This document shows positions 1 through 7,956 of a stretch of 64,000 bases of DNA, piece after piece. Within the stretch, counting starts at the first letter, position 1. Every line of letters begins with the position of its first letter. Position numbers and translations under genes: made by a program. The notes under the pieces are model-generated. The model saw nothing but the letters and a program-made list of their open reading frames with translations. It was not told where the DNA came from and did not search any database. Source of the stretch: JAFAXD01 sp963816775 (GTDB lineage: Bacteria; Pseudomonadota; Alphaproteobacteria; Rhizobiales; Xanthobacteraceae); assembly GCA_963816775.1 (NCBI GenBank), contig CAWFLX010000020.1:300459-364458 (forward strand). The letters are read 5' to 3'.

Positions 1-718
1 GATAGAGCCGCTGGGCCGTTTCAAACGACGCGGCTTCTTCCGCGGCCTGCGCCTCCTCGAACAGCGCATCGGGGTTGTCATCCGGATTGCGCGCCGCATC
101 ATCAACGGGCAGCACGAATTGCCCGGTCTTGTCGGTGCGGCCCTTGAGCTGCTCCACCAAAATGGCATCAGCCGAAGCCGGGTAGAGCTTGAGATTCGAG
201 AGACCCGCCTCGGGAAGCCACCGGCGGATCTCGTGCAGGCTCGACGTTATGACGGAGAGCCCCACGCCGGCCTCAAACAGCATTGCAAACTGCCGGACCG
301 CCATCACGTCTCGATAGGGATGCAGGCCGTCGCGCGGGTCCAACAGACCAAACAACGCGAGTTGCCCGATGACATCGAGCGGAAGCCCGCTCAGCCCCGC
401 CAATTGGTCGGCCGAATATGCTCTCGCCTCCTCGTCCGGAAGTTCGCGACCGGCCCATTCCAGCAAACGCCGCTCGCTGACAATGGGCACCCTCAAGGAT
501 TGCGCGCGGCTCAGGCTTTTGGACAGCTGTCCGTCGGGAAGCAGCGGCCAGCCGAGCCCGCCGACCACCAGCGCATCGGTGCTTCTGGTGACGCCGCGAC
601 TGGGCGTGCCGCCGCGCGCGCGGACGAGCGCGAACGCGTCCGCCCGCTTCATCGACGCCAGCCGCCCCGTGAAGGCGAGCGTTCCTTGGAGCGGCGAGCG
701 ATCTTGTTCCAAGGTCAT
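1..718 (-). CDS. BRCT / MerR-like HTH / TPR protein, truncated by window edge
   Basis: The bottom-strand frame from the ATG at 716-718 stays open for 239 codons and leaves the window at position 1, so the C-terminus is missing. Residues about 12-93 resemble a BRCT domain (LAFTGRLASMKRADAF, ALVVGGLGWP, RRLLEWAG). Residues about 100-165 resemble a MerR-like winged helix (YSADQLAGLSGLP, LLDPRDGLHPYRD). The last visible residues (NPDALFEEAQAAEEAA) look like the start of a TPR array. The combination suggests a protein- or DNA-binding regulator, but no partner or target can be read here. It lies 28 bp downstream of the HD phosphohydrolase on the same strand and may be cotranscribed with it. The domain calls come from motif reading and are moderately sure; the function is inferred. 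Confidence 0.75.
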   Translation of the reverse strand, partial: MTLEQDRSPLQGTLAFTGRLASMKRADAFALVRARGGTPSRGVTRSTDALVVGGLGWPLLPDGQLSKSLSRAQSLRVPIVSERRLLEWAGRELPDEEARAYSADQLAGLSGLPLDVIGQLALFGLLDPRDGLHPYRDVMAVRQFAMLFEAGVGLSVITSSLHEIRRWLPEAGLSNLKLYPASADAILVEQLKGRTDKTGQFVLPVDDAARNPDDNPDALFEEAQAAEEAASFETAQRLY

Positions 719-746
719 GGCCCGCGAAAGTTCAAGTTGCCGAACC

Positions 747-1601
747 CTATGACTCCATATCCAGGAGGCGATGGCGATGCTCCTGGGAAAACACATGCGA
801 ATAAAGGTTCGATATCCACAGCTTGCCTTCCTGAGTGAGGCTCAGATAGCGCAACGCGTCGCCAATGTAAGGGCTCACCACCGTCCAGAAAAATTCCGGA
901 TATTTGGCGCGCAGGTCCGCCGAGCTGCGATAGCCGAGCTTTTTGTTGGCGCCGGTTTCTTCGAATTCCGAAAACAGCGCCGGAATCTTGCGCAAATAAT
1001 TGACGTCGGCGAGCTGTCCGATCAGATCGGCGGCGCGCACCAGGCCCGGGAAGTCGGCGGTATCGGCGTGAGTTTCGTCCTCCGGCACGGGAAATCGCGT
1101 GTGCTCGATGTTGCGCTCGATCACCAGGGTATCGAAATGGGCGAGCCGCGCACGCCCGAACCGCTCGCGCACGAATACTTTCGATCGGGACACGTGGTAA
1201 GGCGTCATTGACGCGTCGGTCGAGCCGTCCGGCACGGTGACGAGGTCGCCCTGCTCATTGGAGACATAGCGGCCGTTGCCATCGTGCTGGCAGACACCGC
1301 GGACATAGCCGATGTCGTGACACAGCAGCGACACGATGAAATGCAGCCAGTCGCGCGGGGTCACGCCGCCTTCGCGGATGTGCTTGCCGCGCAGGATCTC
1401 CTGGCCGACGAGCGTCACCATCATGGTGTGCTCGGCATTGTGATAGGGGGCGTCGCTGTTGGCGATATTTTCCATGGCCACGCGACCGACAAACGCGATG
1501 ATGCCCGGGTAATCCGGCTCTAGCACGCCGTAGACGTGCGCGTAGCTCGCCTGCAGCTCGCGCACGAACGCTTCGATGACGACTTGCGTGGGATTGAACA
1601 T
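747..1601 (-). CDS. HD-domain metal-dependent phosphohydrolase
   Basis: This 284-residue soluble protein carries the HD-superfamily metal motifs YHNAEHT (about residues 53-59) and LLCHDIGY (about 92-99). A histidine further on in ERNIEHTRFP probably belongs to the site. Spacing and length fit the family that includes cyclic-nucleotide phosphodiesterase-like HD proteins, so hydrolysis of a phosphoester or phosphoanhydride is expected. The substrate cannot be told. There is no signal peptide or transmembrane segment, so it acts in the cytoplasm. Two class III nucleotide cyclases are encoded elsewhere in the window, which makes a cyclic-nucleotide substrate conceivable but unproven. It is followed 28 bp later by the BRCT/TPR gene. 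Confidence 0.8.
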   Translation of the reverse strand: MFNPTQVVIEAFVRELQASYAHVYGVLEPDYPGIIAFVGRVAMENIANSDAPYHNAEHTMMVTLVGQEILRGKHIREGGVTPRDWLHFIVSLLCHDIGYVRGVCQHDGNGRYVSNEQGDLVTVPDGSTDASMTPYHVSRSKVFVRERFGRARLAHFDTLVIERNIEHTRFPVPEDETHADTADFPGLVRAADLIGQLADVNYLRKIPALFSEFEETGANKKLGYRSSADLRAKYPEFFWTVVSPYIGDALRYLSLTQEGKLWISNLYSHVFSQEHRHRLLDMES

Positions 1602-1730
1602 GGCGTCTCGCGGGCTAGCCGTAATGCAACAGCGTAGCCCATTGCGCCGGTGCGGCGCGAGCGGAAAAGGCGCGGTGCGTTTGGCTATGGGTCCGACGGC
1701 ACGCGCTCAGCAGCGCGGTCACACATTCGG

Positions 1731-1851
1731 ACCTCGTCCTGAGGAGCACGGCCGCAGGCCGTGCGTCTCGAAGGACGGCCAAACGGCGAGAGCGTTCCCT
1801 CTGGCCATCCTTCGAGACGGCCGCGCAAGCGCGGCCTCCTCAGGATGAGGT
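1731..1851. repeat. Inverted pair of palindromic intergenic repeats
   Basis: Two related units face each other in the 302 bp gap between the HD gene and ku. The left unit opens with ACCTCGTCCTGAGGAG and closes with GTCTCGAAGGACGG. The right unit is its inverse, opening with CCATCCTTCGAGACGG and closing with CTCCTCAGGATGAGGT. Each contains its own GC-rich palindrome (ACGGCCGCAGGCCGT; GGCCGCGCAAGCGCGGCC). This pattern matches BIME-like repeats common between genes in Bradyrhizobium-type genomes. It could act as a transcription terminator or mRNA-end structure for ku, which ends at 1904 on the bottom strand. I see nothing else in this gap. Confidence 0.75.
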
Positions 1852-1903
1852 CTGAGAGATTTGCAGCTCCCGATGACCGATGCCTGAATGATGCGGGGGC
1901 CTA

Positions 1904-2752
1904 TCAGCCGCGCGCGGATTTTTTCTTCGCGGTCGTCCGGCGGGTACCGGTGGACGCCGCCGCGGGCTTCTTGGCGTCGGCGTTGATGCTCGCCTTCAGC
2001 GCGTCCATCAGATTGATCACCCGATGGGTGGTGGGTTCCTCCACCATCGGTTCGATCGGCATGCCGGCTTTCTTCTTCCGCAGCAGCTCCACGAGCGCAT
2101 TCTCGTAGTGGTCCTGGAATTTCTCCGGCTCGAAATGCGCTTCCTTGGTCTCGACGATGTGGGCTGCGAGCTTGCGCATCTCCGCGGGCAGCTTCAGGTC
2201 GGGAATATCCTCGAAATACTCCTTGGCGCCGCGCACCTCATAGGCGTAGCGCAGGGTGGTCGCGAGCAATCCCTTCTCGAACGGTTCGAGCATGACCACG
2301 TGCTCGCGCCGATAGAGCACGACCCGGGCAAGCCCGACCATTTTCTTTTCCGCCATGGCATCGCGAATGACCGAGAACGCCTCCTGTCCGACCTTGTCGG
2401 TCGGCGCGATGTAATAGGGGCTGTCGAGATAACGGTCGTCGATCTCGGCGCGCGGCACGAAACTGTCGATCTCGATCGTGTGCGTGCTCTCGATCTTGAT
2501 CTTGTCGATCTCCTCGTCCTCGACCAGGATAAACTGGTTCTTGGCCGCCTCGTAGCCGCGACCGATATCGTCCTTCTCGACCGGCTCGCCGGTTTCGGCG
2601 TCGACCAGTTGCTGCTTGAGCCGGTGACCGGTCTTCTTGTTGATCCGGTTGAAGGACACCCGCTCCGAACTCGACGAGGCCGGATAGAGCGCAATCGGGC
2701 ACGAAACCAGCGACAGTTTCAGATAACCCTTCCAATACGCGCGCGGGGCCAT
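1904..2752 (-). CDS. ku: Ku protein, non-homologous end joining
   Basis: The 282-residue product matches the bacterial Ku homodimer: N-terminal PRAYWKGYLKLSLVSCPI, central LVDAETGEPV and EIDDRYLDSPYYIAP, and RVVLYRREHVVMLEP toward the end of the core. Ku threads onto broken DNA ends and recruits LigD in bacterial non-homologous end joining. The C-terminus (from about residue 262) is Lys/Arg/Ala-rich, as in Ku tails that modulate DNA binding. A clear Shine-Dalgarno AAGGAG lies 6 bases before the ATG at 2752. No ligD or primase gene is nearby, so the partner must be encoded elsewhere. Repeats lie on both sides of the gene. Confidence 0.95.
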   Translation of the reverse strand: MAPRAYWKGYLKLSLVSCPIALYPASSSSERVSFNRINKKTGHRLKQQLVDAETGEPVEKDDIGRGYEAAKNQFILVEDEEIDKIKIESTHTIEIDSFVPRAEIDDRYLDSPYYIAPTDKVGQEAFSVIRDAMAEKKMVGLARVVLYRREHVVMLEPFEKGLLATTLRYAYEVRGAKEYFEDIPDLKLPAEMRKLAAHIVETKEAHFEPEKFQDHYENALVELLRKKKAGMPIEPMVEEPTTHRVINLMDALKASINADAKKPAAASTGTRRTTAKKKSARG

Positions 2753-2847
2753 GACCTACTCCTTAACGCAAGGTAACTCGTGCACGGATGCAGCCTGAGA
2801 AGATACTCAATCTAGCCAGATTGGTCGAATCAACCGTTAACGCGTCG

Positions 2848-3013
2848 CTAGTGTGATGGATTTGAAGTTCCTGCAACTTTGCCGCACGCTCGAATAGGAA
2901 CTTCAAATCCAAAAATCACACTAAAATCATAAATTTGCTGGTGCCCCTTTGGTTCCGAAGTTCGCATCAGAGGCTGCCGCAAGGTCGTGCGAACTTCGGA
3001 ACCGGGACACTAG
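2848..3013. repeat. Two-hairpin repeat element, copy A
   Basis: This 166 bp element fills much of the ku-GST gap. It starts CTAGTGTGAT and ends GGGACACTAG. The first hairpin has arms GGATTTGAAGTTCCT and AGGAACTTCAAATCC. A short AT-rich spacer follows, then a second hairpin with arms GGTTCCGAAGTTCGCA and TGCGAACTTCGGAACC. Both hairpins share the core GAAGTTC and are bracketed by CTAGTG/CACTAG-like ends. A second copy in the opposite orientation lies at 30267-30431. Arm differences between the copies are compensated on the other arm, so the folded form rather than the sequence appears conserved. No open frame is present. Confidence 0.85.
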
Positions 3014-3137
3014 GCGCGCAGGTTCGATGTGACCCGCACGTTGGTAGAACTATTCGAGAACGACAACTTGTCGGCGCCATTCACAAGGCATAGCGTACCG
3101 GCTCCATCGATAAAGTCTGGGCGCCAGGGAGGCAGCC

Positions 3138-3926
3138 ATGCTCGAGCTCTATCACAGCATCAATTCGGTCTGCGCGCAGAAGATCCGCCTTGCGCTCAAC
3201 GAAAAGAAACTACCGTGCAGCGAGCATCTGATGAAGCTCAACGGGGATCAGTTCGACCCCGCCTATCTCAAGCTCAATCCAAACGGCGTAGTTCCGACAC
3301 TGATTCATGATGGCCAGGCCATCACCGAGTTGGCGGTCATCCTTTATTATCTCGACGAGGTCTTTCCGAACCCTTCGCTGATGCCGAAAGCACCGATCGC
3401 CCGCGCCAAGGTCCGGCAGTTCAACAAGCTGATCGATGAGTATATGCACAATTCATGCATGATCCTCACCTTCGCCACGGCATTTCGTCCGGCGCTGCTG
3501 CGCATCCCGGAAGCCCAGCGCAACGCCGAGTTTGCGAAGTCGCCGATCAAGAAGCGCGCCGAGTACAAGACCGATGTGGTCACCCACGGCCTTCAATCAA
3601 TCTATGTCGCCGAAGCGCTAGCGCATCACAAGAAGTTGCTTGCGTGGATCGACGACGCGATGACAAGCGGACCTTATCTCGCGGGCGACGCTTATTCGCT
3701 CGCCGAGGCCGCGGTGATCCCCTACGTGCTGCGGCTTGAGCTGCTGCGCCTTAACCCGTTGTGGGACAAATATCCCGGGGTTGCGCGATGGTGGGAGCGC
3801 CTACGGGCACGGCCATCGACCAAGGAAGCGATCCTCGACCGAATGACCGATTCAGACTGGGCGCCGTTCAAGAATCTGGCGCCTGATCCGTGGCCGCAGG
3901 TGCAGGGACTGCTGCAAGCGGCGTGA
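3138..3926 (+). CDS. Glutathione S-transferase family protein
   Basis: This 262-residue protein has the two-part GST architecture. The N-terminal thioredoxin-like domain (about 1-80) has YHSINSVCAQKIRLAL at the glutathione site and NPNGVVPTLIHDG with the cis-proline before a strand. The all-helical C-terminal domain includes YLAGDAYSLAEAAVIPYVLRL, the usual N-capping/hydrophobic staple region. It is expected to conjugate or remove glutathione on an unknown, probably hydrophobic substrate in the cytoplasm. At 262 residues it is longer than a typical GST of about 200-220. A GGGAGG ribosome binding site precedes the ATG. It converges with the isochorismatase gene 14 bp away. Confidence 0.9.
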   Translation: MLELYHSINSVCAQKIRLALNEKKLPCSEHLMKLNGDQFDPAYLKLNPNGVVPTLIHDGQAITELAVILYYLDEVFPNPSLMPKAPIARAKVRQFNKLIDEYMHNSCMILTFATAFRPALLRIPEAQRNAEFAKSPIKKRAEYKTDVVTHGLQSIYVAEALAHHKKLLAWIDDAMTSGPYLAGDAYSLAEAAVIPYVLRLELLRLNPLWDKYPGVARWWERLRARPSTKEAILDRMTDSDWAPFKNLAPDPWPQVQGLLQAA

Positions 3927-3940
3927 TCGACAGCGCGAAT

Positions 3941-4636
3941 TCACTCCGCCGCGGTCTTGGCGTGCTCCGGACGCAGCAGATCGTTGATCACCTCATCGGT
4001 CGTGCGCACATCGCCAAAACTCTGGAAGAACGACGTCAACCCGGCGAGGTGATCCTCCGGGTAGCGGGCGCCGTTGGCATCCGACACCATCACGACCTTG
4101 TAGTCGCGCATCATGGCGTCGCGCGCCGCCGATTCGCAGCACATGTTGGTGGCGGTGCCGGTGACGATCAGGCTGTCGATGCCGCGTGCGTGCAAGACGT
4201 CTTCGATGTTGGAAGCACCCGCGATGAACGGGCTGAAGCGGCTCTTGTAGACGATGACGTCGCCCTGCCTGATGTCGAGGTCGGCGTGAAATTTGTGGCC
4301 GGGATGGCCCTCGGAAAGCTGGTCGCGGTGGTTGGCCCCCTTCTCGGGCGTGAAGAAATAATCGTGATAGATCGGCCACAAGCTCGTACCACCCTCACCC
4401 GCCGTCATCCCGACGAACGCCACCAGGCCGCCGCGCGCGCGCAGCTCGCGCGCGATCCGATTGATGTTGGGGATGATGCCGACCACCGACGCGATCTCGC
4501 CAACATAGAAATTTTGCATGTCGATCACCAACAGCGCCGTGCGGACCGGGTCGAACCTGTCGAACACATTGAGCTGCCCGCGCTTGGCCATGACGCGGTC
4601 GATGACATATTGCGGAAAGCCGTATGGATTGCTCAT
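3941..4636 (-). CDS. Isochorismatase-family cysteine hydrolase
   Basis: The 231-residue protein carries the three catalytic marks of the family: Asp in ALLVIDMQNF (about 35-44), Lys in VIVYKSRFSPF (about 128-138) and the nucleophilic Cys in TGTATNMCCES (about 159-169). Members hydrolyse amide or ester bonds in small molecules (nicotinamide, N-carbamoyl compounds, biuret and others). The exact substrate is not readable here. No signal peptide is present. It starts 10 bp after the dedA stop on the same strand, so the two are probably one transcript, although their functions have no obvious link. Confidence 0.88.
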   Translation of the reverse strand: MSNPYGFPQYVIDRVMAKRGQLNVFDRFDPVRTALLVIDMQNFYVGEIASVVGIIPNINRIARELRARGGLVAFVGMTAGEGGTSLWPIYHDYFFTPEKGANHRDQLSEGHPGHKFHADLDIRQGDVIVYKSRFSPFIAGASNIEDVLHARGIDSLIVTGTATNMCCESAARDAMMRDYKVVMVSDANGARYPEDHLAGLTSFFQSFGDVRTTDEVINDLLRPEHAKTAAE

Positions 4637-4646
4637 CCCTAGTGCC

Positions 4647-5270
4647 TCAGTTTATGCGCAACGGCCCCGGAATGGCGCGTTCGGCCGCGGCCGCCAGCTC
4701 GCGCTCCTTCCGGCGCCAATATACCAGTCCTGCCATGATGGCGATCGCGCCGGCGACTGCGAGCGTGAGCGCCACGGGCTTGGCATAATGCTCGATTTCC
4801 TTGCCCAGATAGTATGCGGCGAGCCCATAAAACAATGCCCAGCCAATGGCCCCCGCCGTGTTGGCAATCATGAAGTTTGCGAATGGCATCCGGCTCGCCC
4901 CGGCGATGAGCGCGGCGAGCGACCGCAGCACTGCGACGAAGCGCGCCACCAGCACGACGCCGACGCCATAGCGCTGGAACAGATACTGGAAAATCTTGAT
5001 CCGCGCCTCGGTCAGCCCGACATAACCGCCGTAGCGCAGCAATAACGGGTAGCCGTAGTGCTGGCCAATCCAGAAGCCAATCAGGCTGCCGAGCATTACG
5101 CCCAGGACCGCGGCGAGCAGCACGAGCCCAATACTCAGGTTCTGCGTCGTTCCCGCATAGATCGCGGCTGTGACCAGGATTGTTTCGCCGGGGAACGGCA
5201 AGCCGATCGCTTCCAGGAAGACAAGGATGAAAACCACCCAGGCGCCGTAGTGATGGATCAGCTCCGTCAT
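4647..5270 (-). CDS. DedA-family inner membrane protein
   Basis: The start was set at the ATG at 5268-5270 (MTELIHHYGAWVVFILVFLE), giving 207 residues, the usual DedA size. An open frame continues upstream to 5594, but that stretch is polar and does not resemble DedA. Family marks are AIGLPFPGETILV near residue 25, IGFWIGQHYGY in the middle and RFVAVLRSLAALIAGASRMP toward the centre, with several transmembrane helices. DedA proteins are implicated in undecaprenyl-phosphate or phospholipid flipping and envelope homeostasis; which applies here is unknown. The gene is divergent from cydA and precedes the isochorismatase gene by 10 bp. Confidence 0.88.
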   Translation of the reverse strand: MTELIHHYGAWVVFILVFLEAIGLPFPGETILVTAAIYAGTTQNLSIGLVLLAAVLGVMLGSLIGFWIGQHYGYPLLLRYGGYVGLTEARIKIFQYLFQRYGVGVVLVARFVAVLRSLAALIAGASRMPFANFMIANTAGAIGWALFYGLAAYYLGKEIEHYAKPVALTLAVAGAIAIMAGLVYWRRKERELAAAAERAIPGPLRIN

Positions 5271-5514
5271 AGCGGATTGATGGTCCGGAGCATGGTCGCG
5301 GCGGTCCCGTGCATGAGCTTTTGATTGCGGCTCTTTATATGCGTCCCGCATCGGAGCCGGGAGGTCAAGCCCCGCGACGAACAACGCGGCTGCGGGCTCG
5401 GGCGCACAATTGCGCGCGCTTCGAACGCTTGCGCATCCCGTGCGTCTGTTTTCGCCATCGTCACGTGAGCGAAACGTCTGTATGATGGAGTCACGATGAA
5501 GGGGGCGTCCGGCC

Positions 5515-6912
5515 ATGCATCGTGACCCGGAGTTGCTGTCGCGTATCCAGTTCGCGTGGGTCGTGGGATGGCACATCCTGCTCCCGGCGTTCACCGTCGG
5601 ACTGGCTTCGTTTATCGCCTTTCTCGAGGGCGCTTACGCGCTGACCAGGCGGCCCGTCTTCTTGTCGCTCTCGCAATTCTGGCTGCGGATATTCGCGATT
5701 TCCTTCGGCATGGGCGTGGTGTCCGGCATCGTGATGCCGTTTCAGTTCGGGACCAACTGGAGCCGCTTCTCCGACGTCGCCGGCAACGTGATATCGCCGT
5801 TGCTTGCCTATGAGGGTCTGACCGCGTTCTTCCTCGAAGCAACCTTCCTGGGCGTGCTTTTGTTCGGCCGCAAGCTCGTGCCGCCACCCATGCACTTCCT
5901 CGCCGCAGTGCTGGTGGCCGTCGGGACGCTGTCATCGGCTTTCTGGATTCTTGCCACCAACAGCTGGATGCAGACGCCGGCCGGCTACGAGATGATCGAC
6001 GGCCGGTTTTTCCCCAAGGATTGGTTGGAAATCATCTTCAGCCCGTCATTCATTTACCGGCTCGCTCACACGGTGAGCGCCTTCTATGTGACGACGGCGT
6101 TCGTTGTTCTCGGCGTCGGCGCCTACACGGTTGCATGCGGGCAACGGTGGGCCGAGGGGCGCATGATGATGCGGCTCGCGCTGTGGTTCCTGGCGATCTT
6201 CGTTCCGGCGCAGATGGTCATCGGCGACATGCACGGTCTCAACACGCTTGAATATCAGCCGGCCAAGCTCGCCGCGATCGAGGGTCTCTGGGACGGCGGC
6301 CGCGGGGTCCCGGCTTCGCTGATCGGCTGGCCCGACGTCAAAGAGGAGCGCAACCTCTACGAAATCGCGGTCCCGCAGTTGGGCAGTCTTTATCTCACCC
6401 ATTCCTGGGATGGCGCGGTCAAAGGCCTGAAGGACTTTCCTTCTAATCAGTGGCCGCCGGTCGCGATCGTCTACTTCGCCTTCCGTATCATGGTGGGGAT
6501 CGCCATGTTGATGCTGGCAGTCGTCATCACCGGCTTTGTGCTGCTTGCGCGCGGCCGGCTTGACGAGACCAGGTGGTACCTGAGGGTATGTCAGCTCGCG
6601 ACCTGTTTCGGGTTTATTGCCGTGATCGCCGGCTGGACGACGACGGAAGTCGGGCGCCAACCCTGGACCATCTACGGCTTGATGCGGACCGCGGACTCGG
6701 TCTCGCCATCGCTGACCGGCCCGGATGTCCTCCTCTCGCTCCTGCTGTATGTCGTGGTTTATCTGGCGGTCTATCCCGTCGGGCTCGGCATCATGCTTCG
6801 CCTGGTCTGGCGCGGCCCTGCCGGCGAGGATGAGGTGGCGCCAATCGTCAGCGGCCGCCCGCATGCGCCGATCGATGCTTTGGCGCCCGCCACACCAGAA
6901 AGGTCGGGATGA
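5515..6912 (+). CDS. cydA: Cytochrome bd-type quinol oxidase subunit I (CIO type)
   Basis: This 465-residue membrane protein is subunit I of the bd oxidase, which oxidises quinol and reduces oxygen to water in the inner membrane. Visible marks are His20 in GWHILLPAFTVG (a heme ligand in the family), the LAYEGLTAFFLEATFLG helix with its acidic residues, RLAHTVSAFYV with the second heme histidine, and GWTTTEVGRQPW near the C-terminus. The quinol-binding loop after GDMHGLNTLEYQPAK is short, as in cyanide-insensitive (CIO) oxidases rather than E. coli-type long-loop enzymes. A GAAGGGGG ribosome site precedes the ATG. It overlaps cydB by 4 bp. Confidence 0.96.
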   Translation: MHRDPELLSRIQFAWVVGWHILLPAFTVGLASFIAFLEGAYALTRRPVFLSLSQFWLRIFAISFGMGVVSGIVMPFQFGTNWSRFSDVAGNVISPLLAYEGLTAFFLEATFLGVLLFGRKLVPPPMHFLAAVLVAVGTLSSAFWILATNSWMQTPAGYEMIDGRFFPKDWLEIIFSPSFIYRLAHTVSAFYVTTAFVVLGVGAYTVACGQRWAEGRMMMRLALWFLAIFVPAQMVIGDMHGLNTLEYQPAKLAAIEGLWDGGRGVPASLIGWPDVKEERNLYEIAVPQLGSLYLTHSWDGAVKGLKDFPSNQWPPVAIVYFAFRIMVGIAMLMLAVVITGFVLLARGRLDETRWYLRVCQLATCFGFIAVIAGWTTTEVGRQPWTIYGLMRTADSVSPSLTGPDVLLSLLLYVVVYLAVYPVGLGIMLRLVWRGPAGEDEVAPIVSGRPHAPIDALAPATPERSG

Positions 6913-7919
6913 TGCCCGCGCTCGATCTAGTACCGATCTGGACGACAATCCTCGCCATCGGTGTCTTCTTCTACGTCGCGCTTGATGGCTTCGACCTCGG
7001 CGTCGGCATGCTCTACATCATTGCGCCCGATCGCCGCAGCCGCGACTTGTTGATGAACTCGATCGCGCCGATCTGGGACGGCAACGAGACCTGGCTCATC
7101 CTGGGGGGCGTCGGTTTGCTGGCCGCGTTTCCGGTCGCGTTTGCGATCATCATTCCAGCGGCGTATTTCCCGATCCTGCTGATGCTGCTCGCATTGATCT
7201 TTCGCGGGCTGGCGTTTGAATTTCGCTATCGCGATGCCGAACACCGGACGTTCTGGGACTACGGCTTCGCCGCCGGCTCGGGGCTCGCCGCGTTCGCGCA
7301 AGGCGTGATCTTGGGCTCGTTCATCCTGGGCTACCACGTGGAGGGGCGGCAGTTTGTCGGAAGCTCGTGGGATTGCTTCACGCCGTTTTCGATCTTCACC
7401 GGCGTTGCCGTGATGTTCGGCTACTCGCTGCTGGGCGCGGGTTGGCTGGTGATCAAGACCGAAGGCGCACTGCAAGATTGGGCCAGAGCGCACGGCCGGT
7501 GGTGCCTGATCGTGACCGCGCTCGCCGTCGGCATCGTCAGCCTGTGGACACCATATGCCGACCCGCATATCGCGGCGCGCTGGTTCTCCTGGCCGAACAT
7601 CGCGTTCCTGGCGCCGGTACCGATCATAACCCTTGCCCTGGTCTGGTACGCTTGGCACTCGCTCAACACCGAGTCCGAGTACGGTCCCTTCCTTGCCTCC
7701 CTCGGCCTGTTCGTCATGTCGTATCTCGGCATTGCCATCAGCTTGTGGCCAATGATCGTGCCGGGACATTTCACGCTCCATCAAGCCGCGTCGTCACCAA
7801 GCACACAGGCTTTCTTGCTCGTCGGCACCCTGTTTCTGCTGCCGATCATCCTGCTCTACACCGGCTGGTCGTATTGGGTGTTTCGCGGCAAGGTGCGCGC
7901 CGATATCGGATATCACTGA
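6909..7919 (+). CDS. cydB: Cytochrome bd-type quinol oxidase subunit II
   Basis: Subunit II, 336 residues, with multiple transmembrane helices. Marks of the family are FFYVALDGFDLGVGML (about 19-34), NSIAPIWDGNETWLILGG (about 49-66) and FRGLAFEFRYR (about 98-108). It pairs with CydA and stabilises the heme core in the inner membrane. The ATG overlaps the cydA stop (ATGA), indicating translational coupling. I find no CydX-like short gene downstream and no cydDC in the window, which fits CIO-type operons. The gene converges with a cyclase gene 37 bp away, and I see no clear terminator between them. Confidence 0.96.
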   Translation: MMPALDLVPIWTTILAIGVFFYVALDGFDLGVGMLYIIAPDRRSRDLLMNSIAPIWDGNETWLILGGVGLLAAFPVAFAIIIPAAYFPILLMLLALIFRGLAFEFRYRDAEHRTFWDYGFAAGSGLAAFAQGVILGSFILGYHVEGRQFVGSSWDCFTPFSIFTGVAVMFGYSLLGAGWLVIKTEGALQDWARAHGRWCLIVTALAVGIVSLWTPYADPHIAARWFSWPNIAFLAPVPIITLALVWYAWHSLNTESEYGPFLASLGLFVMSYLGIAISLWPMIVPGHFTLHQAASSPSTQAFLLVGTLFLLPIILLYTGWSYWVFRGKVRADIGYH

Positions 7920-7956
7920 TACGCGAAACGAACCGACGGCGCGGCTGTGCCTGCGC

